From Oscillospiraceae bacterium (lineage in GTDB: Bacteria; Bacillota; Clostridia; Oscillospirales; Oscillospiraceae): 44,931 nucleotides of DNA. The number at the start of each line of letters is the position of its first letter. Position 1 is the stretch's first letter. The position numbers and the translations under genes were made by a program. The stretch is from the NCBI GenBank assembly GCA_016286665.1, contig JAEETX010000014.1, forward strand, positions 1-44,931, written 5' to 3'. The notes under the pieces were generated by a model. That model had not been told where the DNA came from. It worked only from the letters and a program-made list of their open reading frames with translations, and did not search any database. Positions 1-8,678 of the stretch are shown here, piece after piece.

Positions 1-130
1 AATCGCGCCAAACTTCGTTGTCGGCCTTGACGGGCGGCAGCCCGCCTTCGTCCTCCGCCTCGTCTGACACGATTTCTGCTCGCTGCTCGATCCTAGATTT
101 CTATCAGGTATTAGTATGAAGCACCATCTG
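1..130. other. intergenic edge sequence without a recognised gene
   Basis: No convincing reading frame was seen. A short hairpin (GGGC/GCCC arms at 32-35 and 40-43) lies inside it. The sequence looks like non-coding, possibly repeated, intergenic DNA, but no second copy occurs in the window, so this is only an impression. Confidence 0.3.
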
Positions 131-169
131 AAAAGGCATGGCCGGCAAGCTGCCGGTCATGCCTTTTTT
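131..169. terminator. bidirectional intrinsic terminator after the blaR1-like gene
   Basis: A 16-bp stem (131-146 with 152-167, one G-T pair) closes a 5-nt loop. It is flanked by T6 on the plus strand and by Ts on the minus strand. It lies just past the stop of the blaR1-like gene, so it probably ends that minus-strand transcript and could also stop plus-strand transcription entering from the left. Confidence 0.85.
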
Positions 170-186
170 CACGGAATCCAGCCAAA

Positions 187-2709
187 TCATTCCGCAGGGC
201 GGAGGGAGATCGCCTTATCCGGCCTGCAAACGCCGGAATCGTCAACGAAAACCTCGCCGGTGTAAACGATCTCCACGGCGCTTCCCAGGGGATATGCGGC
301 TTCTTCATAGCCGGCGCCGTCCAGCCAGGAGAAATGCGACCCGGCTGCGAGGCCCACAATCATTTCGGTGCCGGGGGACAGCGGGCTGTTTCCCGCATTC
401 GTGACCGTCGCGATCAGCGTATCCGCGCCGTATCCCACGACCACCCCGGTAACTGTGTAGATATTCTCATAGCGATAAGCGTCCAGGTCGAAGCTGGGGG
501 CCCAATCCAGCACATCCCCGACTTCCGCATTGTATTTCTCCATGCCCTGCAGCAGCTCCTCATGCCGCGGTCCGCTCAGCTTCTCCATCTCCGCCCGGAC
601 CTCCTCCTCCGGCTTCCCAGCGAGGGTGCGCAGCAGCCGCCAATCCCTGGTATTGCCCCAGGTGCGGAAATAAAGGCTGACGAGCTGCTCCGCGGTGAGC
701 CGGTCGTCCGGGAATCCCCATCCCACGCCGTAGGGCAGCCAGACGTTGGCTCCGCCGGAGCCCAGGTCCCGCAGCCGCCACTGGCCATCCTGCTTCACCA
801 CCACCGCCTCGATCCACCAGGGATACCAGCCCGCATAGGGCCCGTCTTCGATGGGTGCCCCCAGACCGGGGCCCGCATCAAAATCCATCCGGTTATCCTC
901 GTCCACATCCAGGGCCAGGCGCATGGTGAAGCAGAAATTGGCGAAATCTTCCCCGCCGTAGGTGGGAATGTCGTCCTTGTAATAGGCGTCGAAGATGCTT
1001 ACATCCAGCACCGCCGCGCCGTAAGGGGGCGGCGCCCAATACCAGGAAGGGCGATTGCGCAGGATCGCAGCGTACTGCTCCGCGACCTGGCGGGCGACCT
1101 CATGGTAATCCTTGACAGACTTGGGGACGGCGATATCCTGAAACTGCCGGCTCTGCTCCGCCTCCTGGGCAAACTGCATGAGATGCTCATAGAGGGAGGG
1201 GATATCGCTGTTGACGGGCTCCGGGCGGAGCCAATGGGCCGAGCCGTCCTCCTCCGTCCAGCAAAGCGCGTTGTATGCCGGCAGGAGCCGGAAGCTGTCT
1301 TTCTCCGTCCAGATTTGCAGCACCTGAACGCCCTCCCACTTCCGAGCGGCTTTGATCTCCTTATCCTCCAGCTCCGTCCAGCGGTACAGCGTTTTCATCC
1401 ACCAGCCGACGGAGGATTCTTCGTTCCGGACTGTGCGGATGTAAGGCGCCGTGACGGTGTATTCATCCCTGCGCCCGTCGACCTCCACGGAGATGCGGTA
1501 TTCCGGCCCCGGCTGACCGTAGGTTCCGAAGATCCGGTTCGCAGCGGCGATGAGCCGCCCTTCCACGCCCGGGTGCAGGGCAGGCTCCGGGCTTTCCGCA
1601 AGGCCCGGTGTGACTGCTGCCGCCGTGGGCTGCGGCGCTAAGGTGGGGCTCGCCGGCTGCGGGGTTTCACCGGGTCCCTCCCCCGGTTCCTTTTTCCCGC
1701 CGGTGAAGGTCACGGCGCAGACGACGGCCGCCAGGACCAGCACGGCCGCCAGGGCGATCACCAGGGGACGCTTCCCTTCGGCAATGCGCCGGATGCGGTC
1801 CCTCATCTGCCGCTTTCCTGATGTCATGGTGGTGGCGGAGATCAGGGAAACCCCGCCGTGTCCCAGAGGGATGAGGGCGAGCAGCGTTTCGCCGTAGGGG
1901 ACGCGCTCCTCCGCCCCCAGCCGGGCAAGGACGCCCTCGTCGCAGGCCAGCTCGCAGTCCAGCCGGCTGACATGGGCCGCCAGCCAGACCAGAGGATCGA
2001 ACCACCAGACTGCCAGGCAGACACAGCGCAGCAGGGACCACAGAGGGTCCAGGTGCCTGGCGTGGGTCTCCTCATGGGCGACGACGTAGCCCAGGGTGCG
2101 TTCATTTTTGGCCGCCGCACTCGTTACATAAATGGTGGGGCTGAACAGACCGAACAGGCAGGGAGATGGGATATCGTCGCAGAGATAGACCGGATACCGG
2201 CTCTCCGCGCGCTCGAGGCGCACACGGGTACGGCGCAGTCTGCGGGCAAAGCGGAGGTTCTGCAGGAGGAGCAGCAGCGCCATGACCGCCATGCCGCCAT
2301 ACCAAAGGAGGCGCAGGACAAAAGCGGGCGTCCACAGGCGCTGACGGTAGAACACCACGTTCTCCCCGGCCTCGTCTACCACGCCGTAGCTGCCCTCACC
2401 CTCCATGACCACCGCCCCGGGTCGGGGATCGGGCAGCTCCTCCGGGGTGTAGGCCGTCACCGGATAGGAAGCATAGCGCTCCCGGTAGACCGGCTGCTCC
2501 GCCAAGCGGGAAACCGGCTCCATCACCTGCTCCGAAGCAGACAGGACGCTGTACTTCATGGCGGGGAGACTCACGGGGATCAGCAGCCGCAGGAGCACAA
2601 GCCCCCAGAGGGCATACTGCACCCGGCGGGAAACGGTCTTTCGAAACAGAAAACGCAGCACTAAGAGCGCCAGGATCAGGACGGAAGAACCAAGGAGGAT
2701 ATCCTTCAC
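187..2709 (-). CDS. BlaR1/MecR1-like M56 membrane metallopeptidase with a large non-PBP outer domain
   Basis: This is a predicted membrane-bound zinc protease that senses an outside signal and inactivates its partner repressor. Membrane segments are visible near residues 5-22, 30-47 and 127-148. The zinc motif HEETH is at 212-216, followed by a hydrophobic stretch and the ELACDE segment near 253, which holds the expected third ligand. A further membrane helix lies near 315-336. The final ~500 residues follow a Pro/Thr-rich linker and should face outward. They lack the serine-active-site motifs of the penicillin-binding sensor of true BlaR1, so the ligand is unlikely to be assigned safely as a beta-lactam. 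At 840 residues it is longer than BlaR1 (about 600). It overlaps the BlaI-like repressor gene by 4 bp and is surely co-transcribed with it. The family is clear; the signal is unknown. Confidence 0.85.
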   Translation of the reverse strand: MKDILLGSSVLILALLVLRFLFRKTVSRRVQYALWGLVLLRLLIPVSLPAMKYSVLSASEQVMEPVSRLAEQPVYRERYASYPVTAYTPEELPDPRPGAVVMEGEGSYGVVDEAGENVVFYRQRLWTPAFVLRLLWYGGMAVMALLLLLQNLRFARRLRRTRVRLERAESRYPVYLCDDIPSPCLFGLFSPTIYVTSAAAKNERTLGYVVAHEETHARHLDPLWSLLRCVCLAVWWFDPLVWLAAHVSRLDCELACDEGVLARLGAEERVPYGETLLALIPLGHGGVSLISATTMTSGKRQMRDRIRRIAEGKRPLVIALAAVLVLAAVVCAVTFTGGKKEPGEGPGETPQPASPTLAPQPTAAAVTPGLAESPEPALHPGVEGRLIAAANRIFGTYGQPGPEYRISVEVDGRRDEYTVTAPYIRTVRNEESSVGWWMKTLYRWTELEDKEIKAARKWEGVQVLQIWTEKDSFRLLPAYNALCWTEEDGSAHWLRPEPVNSDIPSLYEHLMQFAQEAEQSRQFQDIAVPKSVKDYHEVARQVAEQYAAILRNRPSWYWAPPPYGAAVLDVSIFDAYYKDDIPTYGGEDFANFCFTMRLALDVDEDNRMDFDAGPGLGAPIEDGPYAGWYPWWIEAVVVKQDGQWRLRDLGSGGANVWLPYGVGWGFPDDRLTAEQLVSLYFRTWGNTRDWRLLRTLAGKPEEEVRAEMEKLSGPRHEELLQGMEKYNAEVGDVLDWAPSFDLDAYRYENIYTVTGVVVGYGADTLIATVTNAGNSPLSPGTEMIVGLAAGSHFSWLDGAGYEEAAYPLGSAVEIVYTGEVFVDDSGVCRPDKAISLRPAE

Positions 2710-3080
2710 TTTTCCTCACCCGCCCTTCGCAGGATTTCCGAGAGTTCGTCGATATCCTCCTTCGTCAGGGCATGATCGTCCACCAGGGCGTTCATCATCA
2801 GGCCCAGCCTGCCGCCGTAGACCCGGTCCAGAAAGCCGGCGGTCTCCTCCCGCCGGGCTTCCTCACGGGTGACCACGGGGAAATAGTGCCGCGTACGCCC
2901 CACCTGCTCCCAGCGGACCGCCTCCTTCCCTTCCAGCCGGTTCAGCATGGTGATGACGGTGTGCTTCGTCCAGCCCGTCTCCTCCTCCAGGGCGCGGGTG
3001 AGCTGCATCAGGGTCATGGGCGAAGCGTTCCACAGCTGATTCATGAGCTTCCATTCCATATTGGACAGGGATACTTTCAT
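2706..3080 (-). CDS. BlaI/MecI/CopY-family transcriptional repressor
   Basis: This 124-residue protein matches the usual size of BlaI repressors. The N-terminal winged helix-turn-helix is recognisable (NMEWKLMNQLW near residue 7 and WTKHTVITMLNRL near 38-50). The C-terminal half should carry the dimerisation helices and the site cut by the partner protease. It is first in a two-gene minus-strand operon with the M56 peptidase downstream. The ATG is preceded by a GGGAGGG ribosome site. A large palindrome containing the promoter begins 24 bp upstream, which fits autorepression. What it regulates apart from its own operon cannot be told from the window; the neighbouring operons do not show the same palindrome. 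Confidence 0.92.
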   Translation of the reverse strand: MKVSLSNMEWKLMNQLWNASPMTLMQLTRALEEETGWTKHTVITMLNRLEGKEAVRWEQVGRTRHYFPVVTREEARREETAGFLDRVYGGRLGLMMNALVDDHALTKEDIDELSEILRRAGEEK

Positions 3081-3103
3081 TTCCAGGCCCTCCCGAAAAA
3101 GAC

Positions 3104-3154
3104 GGTTGACATCTGTTTAACTAACTGTAGCACGTAGTTAAACAGATGTCAACC
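3104..3154 (-). promoter_or_regulatory. 20-bp-arm palindromic operator overlapping the blaI-like promoter
   Basis: Perfect inverted arms lie at 3104-3123 and 3135-3154 around an 11-bp centre. Read on the minus strand, TTGACA lies in the outer part of one arm and TACAGT follows 17 bp later, giving a usable sigma-A promoter. BlaI-family dimers bind dyads built on TACA/TGTA or GTAGT-like halves, and the centre contains such steps. A repressor here would block RNA polymerase directly. The promoter and operator roles are inferred; the dyad is seen directly. Confidence 0.85.
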
Positions 3155-3191
3155 ACTAAATCCGGAAATCGCCGCGATTCCGGAAGCGTGT

Positions 3192-4289
3192 TCAGAACAG
3201 GAGGATGGGCTTGATGGCCTTGCCGCTGCGGGCGTCCTCCATGGCCCTGTGGATGTCCTCGAAGGGATAATAGGTGGCCAGCTTGTCCACGGGGAAGCGT
3301 CCTTCCTTGAAATACTGCACCAGCCGGGGGATGAAGATGGGGGGATTGGAGGCCCCCTCCACGGTGCCGGCAAAGGAGATGCAGGGGCCTACGAAAAGCA
3401 TGGTGGTGTCGATCTCCACCGGACCGCTGACGAAGCTGACCAGCACAGCCAGGCCTTCCTTCCGCACGGACTGGAGCATCTGCCGCACCAGGGCGGGGAC
3501 GCCGGAGGCCTCCAGGGCAAAGTGGGCGCCCTTGCCGCCGGTGATCCGCTTGACTTCCGCCGAAATATCCTCGAAATCCTTGCCGTTGATCACATCCGTC
3601 GCGCCGCATTCCTGTGCCAGCGCCAGACGGGAGGGCACGATATCCACGCCGATGATGGTGCTGCAGCCCGCCAGCTTCGCTGCCATGATGGCGCTGATGC
3701 CCACGGCTCCGCAGCCGAAGACCACGATGCTGTCGCCCGGCATGGGCTTCATGCGGTTCAGCACCGCGCCTGCGCCGGTCTGAGCGCCGCAGGCCAGGGA
3801 GCAGAGGGATTTCAGCTCCACCTCCGGGTCAACCTTCACGGCGTTGCGCTCCGCGATGATGCAGTGGTCGGCAAAGGAGCCCTGCCCGAACAAGGCCCCT
3901 ACTTTCTCTCCCTTACGGTCGGTGATGCGCTTTTCCCCATCGGCATAAAAGCCGCTGAAAAAGAGGGCGGTGCTGTCGTCGCAGGCATAGGGGCGGCCCT
4001 GTTGGCAGGATTCGCAGAAGCCGCAGGAGGGGAAGGACAGGATCACATGGTCCCCCGGCGCCAGGGCATGCACCCCGTCGCCCACCTGCTCCACGACGCC
4101 CACGCCCTCGTGGCCCAGCACCATGGGCAGGGTGGTGGGCACCTCCAGATTCATGGTGGTGAAATCCGTGTGGCAGATGCCGCTGGCCACCAGCTTCACC
4201 AGCACCTCCCCCCTGCGGGGCGCGCCCAGTTCCAGCTCCTCGATGGTCACTTTGCCCTTTTCCCGGGCCAGGGCTGCTTTGATTTTCAT
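3192..4289 (-). CDS. zinc-dependent medium-chain alcohol dehydrogenase (aryl-alcohol type)
   Basis: This is a soluble NAD(P)-dependent oxidoreductase of the MDR superfamily that interconverts an alcohol and an aldehyde. Catalytic zinc ligands are C39 (GICHTDF) and H60-E61 (GHEG). The structural zinc site is the four-cysteine set C89, C92, C95, C103. The Rossmann motif GCGAVG lies near residue 193. Length (365) is normal. The overall pattern resembles benzyl/aryl-alcohol dehydrogenases, so an aromatic or long-chain substrate is possible, but the sequence does not settle it. It lies 12 bp after a cupin gene and probably shares its transcript, which may begin at the promoter near 6580. Other members of the superfamily act on sorbitol, threonine or glutathione adducts. 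Confidence 0.88.
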   Translation of the reverse strand: MKIKAALAREKGKVTIEELELGAPRRGEVLVKLVASGICHTDFTTMNLEVPTTLPMVLGHEGVGVVEQVGDGVHALAPGDHVILSFPSCGFCESCQQGRPYACDDSTALFFSGFYADGEKRITDRKGEKVGALFGQGSFADHCIIAERNAVKVDPEVELKSLCSLACGAQTGAGAVLNRMKPMPGDSIVVFGCGAVGISAIMAAKLAGCSTIIGVDIVPSRLALAQECGATDVINGKDFEDISAEVKRITGGKGAHFALEASGVPALVRQMLQSVRKEGLAVLVSFVSGPVEIDTTMLFVGPCISFAGTVEGASNPPIFIPRLVQYFKEGRFPVDKLATYYPFEDIHRAMEDARSGKAIKPILLF

Positions 4290-4301
4290 TTGCTTTCCTC
4301 C

Positions 4302-4787
4302 TTACGGTTGCAGCGTTTCTTCGTCCATGGTGCGTTTGGCATAATACGTGGGGTTCATGGACACGGAGAAGTGGAGGATGGGCCTCCGCAGCTCCAGGAT
4401 GCTCAGGGGCAGGTGCTTCATGCCCGCGGGCATGAAGATGATGGAGCTCCTGGTGAGGCGGTGGAGCTCCCCGTTGATGCCGATCTCAATGACGCCTCCC
4501 AGATCATACTTGTTCTCCGGGTCGGAGCCCAGAAAGCCCACCAGCTCGTCGAAATCATGGACATGCTCCTCATGGTAAGGCAGGGGACGAAAGTCCGGGG
4601 CGTTCACATACCAGGTGGTGTTCATCTGGAATGCGCCGGGGACCATGTTGGAGTCCATGTAGAGGATGCGGCGGCCCCACTGTTTGTAGACCTCGTTGAA
4701 GGGATTCGAGCCGGTGAACATACCGGACAGCTCCTGCACGATCTGGCCGCCGTACTGTCCCTCGGTGTTCATAACGAATTCTGCCAT
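4302..4787 (-). CDS. cupin-fold protein, function unknown
   Basis: This 161-residue protein has a single cupin-like core. A metal-binding cluster EEHVHDFDE lies near residue 73, followed by FLGSDPE and then FMPAGMKHLPL near 118-128, which supplies the second-motif histidine. It resembles the two cupins at 27365-28596 in the order H-rich motif, F-x-G-x-D, and a P-x-x-x-x-H segment, but lacks their cysteine tails. It is 38 bp downstream of a lipoprotein gene and 12 bp upstream of the alcohol dehydrogenase. The ribosome site is AAAGGATG. Co-transcription with the dehydrogenase suggests a shared small-molecule pathway. No reaction can be assigned. Confidence 0.75.
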   Translation of the reverse strand: MAEFVMNTEGQYGGQIVQELSGMFTGSNPFNEVYKQWGRRILYMDSNMVPGAFQMNTTWYVNAPDFRPLPYHEEHVHDFDELVGFLGSDPENKYDLGGVIEIGINGELHRLTRSSIIFMPAGMKHLPLSILELRRPILHFSVSMNPTYYAKRTMDEETLQP

Positions 4788-4825
4788 TTTCTCAACATCC
4801 TTTCCCTGTTTTTCTGATCCGCCCG

Positions 4826-6538
4826 TCAGCCGTAAACGTCCCCCGTCTGGAGCGACATGACCCAGCGGGCGTCCTCCACGCTGTAAAAGACCTGCGCGAA
4901 ATCATAGAAGCTGCCGTCCTCATTCAGCAGGACATACCCGCGGTAATCCCCGCCGCCGTCCGCCGGCTGCCAGGTTCCCGTGAGGGTGATCTCCTCCTCC
5001 GTCTCCGGGTCCATGCCGTAGCCGTACCAGGTTCCGTCTGCGGAGACGCCGTAATAATGGATGGCGGAATCCCCCTTCAGGTGATACCACTCCCCGCCCT
5101 CCAGGCGGTTGGTGTTTGTTGCGTAGATGTCCTCCATCACGAAGGGCTGGGGCATACCGCCATCGGCAAATTCCAGGATCAGGCAGTTGGTGTTTCCGTA
5201 GTAGGCGTTGGCAAACAGCCTTTCCTCCCCCGTTTCCTCGTCGCCGACCATGAGCATGAGGCCGTCCGCCGCTTCATCTGCGCGGCCCATGACCATGTAT
5301 TCCATATTGTCGGGTTCCGAGGCGGGATAATAGTAGAAAGCGCCGATGGGACTGATGACAAGCACCATATCCCAGACGTCGCGGTAGACGCCCGCGGAAA
5401 AGGCGACGCTGCCGGGCACGGGCAGGCTCTCGCTGCCCAGAGTGGGGATATCCTCCGGGGTGACGGGCAGCAGCACCGCCCCGTCCCACAGAAGACAGTC
5501 TCCGAAATCACCCTTGCTGCAGGTCAGGCCGCCGACATCCGACTGAAACCGGCAGCGGAGGTTGTATTCCTGAGGCGCGGAGCCCCAGCCCAGGCCAATG
5601 AGGAGCATGCGGACGTCCGCTTCACCGTCCTCCGTCACGCCGGCGGTGTAGCTGCCCCGCAGCAGGGTCACGGTCTCCTGCCCGCGCTTATGATAATACT
5701 GCATCAGGCCGCCAGGAGAGAATTCCACAAAGGGGGCGTAGTCCGCCTCCCACAGGACCCGATAGAGGCCCATGATATTGGCTTCCAGCGGCCCCTCGGC
5801 AGGGGAAAGCTCCTCCAGTGCCTCCCCGTAATCCCGATAGCAGAAGGCGTCGATATGCCCGGGTTCCGCCTCCGTGCGGATAAATGGGATGTCGGCGATC
5901 AGCATGCTGTCGCCGCTCTGATGGTCGAAATCCGTGAAGGTCACGCCGTCCTCCGTGAGGACCATGCGCAGGGACGCTGGGACGCCGCGGGACCAGTGCT
6001 TCCCCAGATTGGACTGAATGCTGAAGGTCTGGACATTCACCATCATGCTGTCCGCCGTCGCGGAGGAAAAGCCCTCCTCCCCTTCCGCGGGGAAGAATTC
6101 CATGGCGGCGAAGCCCCATTCGGAGATAAAGCCATAGAGGTTGTCCCCCACGGCATAGAGGTCCAGCTGGAACTCCGGTTCGTCCTCCTCATAGCCGTTC
6201 ACCAGTACATAGTGGCCCTCCGCCCTCGCGGCGAAGGAATCCGGGTCCTTCACAGCATAGCCCGCCGGGCCGACGGGATAATCCTCCCATGTGGGGGAAG
6301 GGGTCGGTTCCGGCGTCGGTTCCGGCGTGGGCTGGACCGTGGGTTCCGGTGTGGGCTCCGGCGTCGGTTCGGCGGTGGCCGGGGCCGGCTTCACCGTCGG
6401 CTGCGGCGTGGGCGCAGAGGCTTCCGTAGGCTGTGCGGTGGGCGCAGGCGTGACTTCGGGCAGCTTTTGCAGCTTCATGCACGCACCGCAGCTCAGGAGC
6501 AGGGCAAGGGCCAGCAGGATCAGAAGAATACGTTTCAT
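4826..6538 (-). CDS. large secreted lipoprotein with a PEPT-rich linker, function unknown
   Basis: The protein begins with a basic-hydrophobic signal peptide and a lipobox ending at C17 (LLSC), or less likely C20. Residues about 28-85 form a Pro/Thr/Glu linker that would span the cell wall. The remaining ~480 residues are rich in Gly, aromatic and acidic residues and appear built of repeated beta-rich segments; no catalytic motif was recognised. The ATG has a strong GGAGGGG site, and a consensus promoter lies 40 bp upstream. Paralogous style (lipobox plus PEPT linker) is shared with the lipoprotein at 19057. It may be the first gene of a unit that continues into the cupin and alcohol dehydrogenase, because only 38 bp separate it from the cupin and no terminator was seen there. 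Confidence 0.75.
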   Translation of the reverse strand: MKRILLILLALALLLSCGACMKLQKLPEVTPAPTAQPTEASAPTPQPTVKPAPATAEPTPEPTPEPTVQPTPEPTPEPTPSPTWEDYPVGPAGYAVKDPDSFAARAEGHYVLVNGYEEDEPEFQLDLYAVGDNLYGFISEWGFAAMEFFPAEGEEGFSSATADSMMVNVQTFSIQSNLGKHWSRGVPASLRMVLTEDGVTFTDFDHQSGDSMLIADIPFIRTEAEPGHIDAFCYRDYGEALEELSPAEGPLEANIMGLYRVLWEADYAPFVEFSPGGLMQYYHKRGQETVTLLRGSYTAGVTEDGEADVRMLLIGLGWGSAPQEYNLRCRFQSDVGGLTCSKGDFGDCLLWDGAVLLPVTPEDIPTLGSESLPVPGSVAFSAGVYRDVWDMVLVISPIGAFYYYPASEPDNMEYMVMGRADEAADGLMLMVGDEETGEERLFANAYYGNTNCLILEFADGGMPQPFVMEDIYATNTNRLEGGEWYHLKGDSAIHYYGVSADGTWYGYGMDPETEEEITLTGTWQPADGGGDYRGYVLLNEDGSFYDFAQVFYSVEDARWVMSLQTGDVYG

Positions 6539-6577
6539 ATGCGGTCCCCTCCGATGGTCATTTTTTCATTACTTTTT

Positions 6578-6606
6578 ATTATAACGCTGTAAAGGCTCCA
6601 GGTCAA
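6578..6606 (-). promoter_or_regulatory. sigma-A promoter of the lipoprotein-cupin-dehydrogenase unit
   Basis: On the minus strand TTGACC (6601-6606) is followed after exactly 17 bp by a perfect TATAAT (6578-6583). It sits about 40 bp upstream of the lipoprotein start and directly after the terminator of the cobalamin operon. Confidence 0.85.
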
Positions 6607-6611
6607 ACGAT

Positions 6612-6643
6612 AAAAAGCCGCTGCCGGAATCCTCGGCAGCGGC
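6612..6643 (-). terminator. intrinsic terminator of the cobalamin operon
   Basis: A perfect 10-bp GC-rich stem (6617-6626 with 6634-6643) with a 7-nt loop is followed on the minus strand by TTTTT. It lies about 50 bp past the stop of cobO, the last cobalamin gene. Confidence 0.92.
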
Positions 6644-6693
6644 AAGAGGAAAGCTTCTTCACATTCGCGCCCGTGGCGCGAAGCAAACGGAAA

Positions 6694-7218
6694 TCAGAAT
6701 TCGATTCCCTTTCTCGCGGGGACGCCCACGTCGAAGGGGTGACGCAGCTTTTCCATTTTGGTGATATAGTCCGCGGCGGCGTAAAGCCCCTCCGAGGGCT
6801 GCCGCCCCGTCAGAACCACTTCCAGCTCCTCCGGCCTGCGGCGCAGGAAATCCAGCAGCGCTTCCTCCGGTACGACGCCGTGGCCGCAGGCGGATACCGC
6901 CTCGTCCAGCACCAGCAGGTCCGCTTCCGCAGCCTTGCGGCAGGCTTCCGCAAAGAGCGCTCCGTAAGCTTCCTTCGCCTCGGCGCGCTGCTCCTCGCTC
7001 ATATTGCGAAAGCGGCCGAAATGCCGGGGGCAGACCATCACCTCCACGCCGGGGAGCTGCCGCAGCATGGCGATCTCCGAAGAGCTTCCGTCCTTGAAGA
7101 ATTGCACAAACAATACCCGCTTCCCCGCTCCCGCTGCCCGGACGGCCAGCCCGACGGCGGCGGTGCTTTTGCCCTTGCCGTCGCCGCAATAAAGGTGCAC
7201 CAGACCCTTCACGGTCAC
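6694..7218 (-). CDS. cobO: cob(I)alamin adenosyltransferase, CobO/BtuR type
   Basis: The enzyme transfers the adenosyl group of ATP to Co(I) corrinoid, making the upper axial ligand of coenzyme B12. The P-loop GDGKGKST at residues 13-20 is characteristic of the CobA/CobO/BtuR family, with [10 protein letters not shown] after it. The length of 174 is normal. It is the last gene of the operon; its start overlaps the end of cobQ by 4 bp (ATGA arrangement), indicating translational coupling. The family works on both pathway intermediates and salvaged corrinoids, which fits the presence of an importer nearby. PduO and EutT, the other two adenosyltransferase families, do not share this P-loop layout. 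Function is assigned with high certainty. Confidence 0.95.
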   Translation of the reverse strand: MTVKGLVHLYCGDGKGKSTAAVGLAVRAAGAGKRVLFVQFFKDGSSSEIAMLRQLPGVEVMVCPRHFGRFRNMSEEQRAEAKEAYGALFAEACRKAAEADLLVLDEAVSACGHGVVPEEALLDFLRRRPEELEVVLTGRQPSEGLYAAADYITKMEKLRHPFDVGVPARKGIEF

Positions 7219-8678
7219 ACCTCCCGGTTCAGGACCTTGTAGACAAAGTCCATGTTGAGGCCGCTGCGGACCCCGTCGGCCAGCAGATCATACTGGCGCT
7301 CTTTATACTCGTTGGCGTCGAAGGAACCCAGGGCGGCGAAATCCACCCCCCGGCGCGCGCAGAGCGCCCGAAGCAGCTCGTCGCAGATGCCGCCCTTGTC
7401 GAAGATGCCGTGGACATAGCTGCCGTAGACGGTCCCTTTGTCCACCACCGGCGCGCCCTTTTCGCCGCCCCGGCCCATGTGGATCTCATAGCCCTCGTAT
7501 TCCAGGCCGTTGAGGCCCCGGAAGATGCCCGAAATGCCGCTCAGGACGCCCTTCGTCTGGGTCTGCACCTTTTCCCCGTAGAAGACGGTTTCCGTGTCCA
7601 GCAGACCCAGGCCCGCGATTTCCGTGACGCCGGCCGCCTCCACCCCCTGGGGGTCGGAGATGCGCTTGCCCAGCATCTGGAAGCCGCCGCAGATGCCGAA
7701 GACGGGAACGCCGTTGCTGGCGGCCTTGAGGATGCTGGCCTCCAGCCCGCTCTGCCGAAGCCACAGCAGGTCGGCAATGGTGCTCTTGGTGCCCGGCAGG
7801 AGGATGAGGTCCGGGTCCTTCAGGTCCTCCGTTTTGCCCACGTAGCGGAGGGACACGTTTTCATAGCGCTCGAAGGGGCTGAAGTCCGTGAAGTTGGAGA
7901 TGCGCGGCAGGCGGATGACCGCCACGTCGATGAGCTTGCGCTGGCTGCCGGTATGGAACCGCTCCGTCAGGCTGTCTTCATCGTCGATATCCACATGGAG
8001 ATAGGGCACGACCCCCGCCACGGGCACGCCGCACAGGTCCTCCAGCTGCTTGATGCCCGGCTCAAGGATGGACACGTCTCCCCGGAACTTGTTGACGATG
8101 GTGCCCTTGATCCGCGCCCGCTCGTCGGGCTCCAGGAGGGCCACGGTACCGTAGAGCTGGGCAAAGACGCCGCCCCGGTCGATGTCTCCCACCAGGAGCA
8201 CGGGGGCGTCTGCCATTTTGGCCATGCCCATATTCACGATGTCGTCCTGCTTGAGGTTGATCTCCGCGGGGCTGCCCGCGCCCTCCAGCACGATGACGTC
8301 GAATTCCTCCTCCAGGCTGCGGTAGGCCTCCATGATGTCGGGGACGAATTCCATTTTCCGCTTGTAATAATCCTTGGCCCGGATGTTGCCCAGGACCTTC
8401 CCGTTCACGATGACCTGGCTGCCCACGTCGGTGGTGGGCTTCAGCAGGATGGGATTCATGCGCACGTCGGGGGGGATGCCCGCCGCCTCCGCCTGCACCA
8501 CCTGGGCGCGGCCCATCTCCCCGCCGTCGGCGGTGATGAAGGAATTGAGCGCCATATTCTGGCTTTTGAAGGGGGCCACCCGGTAGCCGTCCTGCCTGAA
8601 GATGCGGCAGAGGCCCGCGCAGAGGAGGCTCTTGCCCGCATTGGACATGGTGCCCTGGATCATAATGCTCTTTGCCAT
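7215..8678 (-). CDS. cobQ: cobyric acid synthase (CobQ/CbiP)
   Basis: The enzyme amidates side chains b, d, e and g of adenosylcobyrinic a,c-diamide with glutamine and ATP. The N-terminal dethiobiotin-synthetase-like ATPase domain begins with [11 protein letters not shown] (residues 7-17), and [12 protein letters not shown] lies at 131-142. The C-terminal class I-like glutaminase domain has the nucleophile C330 in [10 protein letters not shown] and a catalytic histidine in YVHGIFD. The length of 487 is typical. Its ATG directly abuts the stop of cobD, with an AAGGAG ribosome site inside the end of cobD. CobB/CbiA has the same domain plan but works earlier; that role is filled by the first gene of the operon. 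Confidence 0.97.
   Translation of the reverse strand: MAKSIMIQGTMSNAGKSLLCAGLCRIFRQDGYRVAPFKSQNMALNSFITADGGEMGRAQVVQAEAAGIPPDVRMNPILLKPTTDVGSQVIVNGKVLGNIRAKDYYKRKMEFVPDIMEAYRSLEEEFDVIVLEGAGSPAEINLKQDDIVNMGMAKMADAPVLLVGDIDRGGVFAQLYGTVALLEPDERARIKGTIVNKFRGDVSILEPGIKQLEDLCGVPVAGVVPYLHVDIDDEDSLTERFHTGSQRKLIDVAVIRLPRISNFTDFSPFERYENVSLRYVGKTEDLKDPDLILLPGTKSTIADLLWLRQSGLEASILKAASNGVPVFGICGGFQMLGKRISDPQGVEAAGVTEIAGLGLLDTETVFYGEKVQTQTKGVLSGISGIFRGLNGLEYEGYEIHMGRGGEKGAPVVDKGTVYGSYVHGIFDKGGICDELLRALCARRGVDFAALGSFDANEYKERQYDLLADGVRSGLNMDFVYKVLNREV

Noticed and set aside
3121-3609. A frame running from the bla-type palindrome into the dehydrogenase gene
   Set aside because: It reads through operator sequence and overlaps the end of a gene with complete zinc and Rossmann motifs; no start signal supports it.
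5057-6592. A 511-codon open frame antisense to the large lipoprotein gene
   Set aside because: It is rich in Arg, Gly and His, has no recognisable domain and no ribosome site, and lies opposite a gene with signal peptide, promoter and lipobox. High GC content creates such frames.
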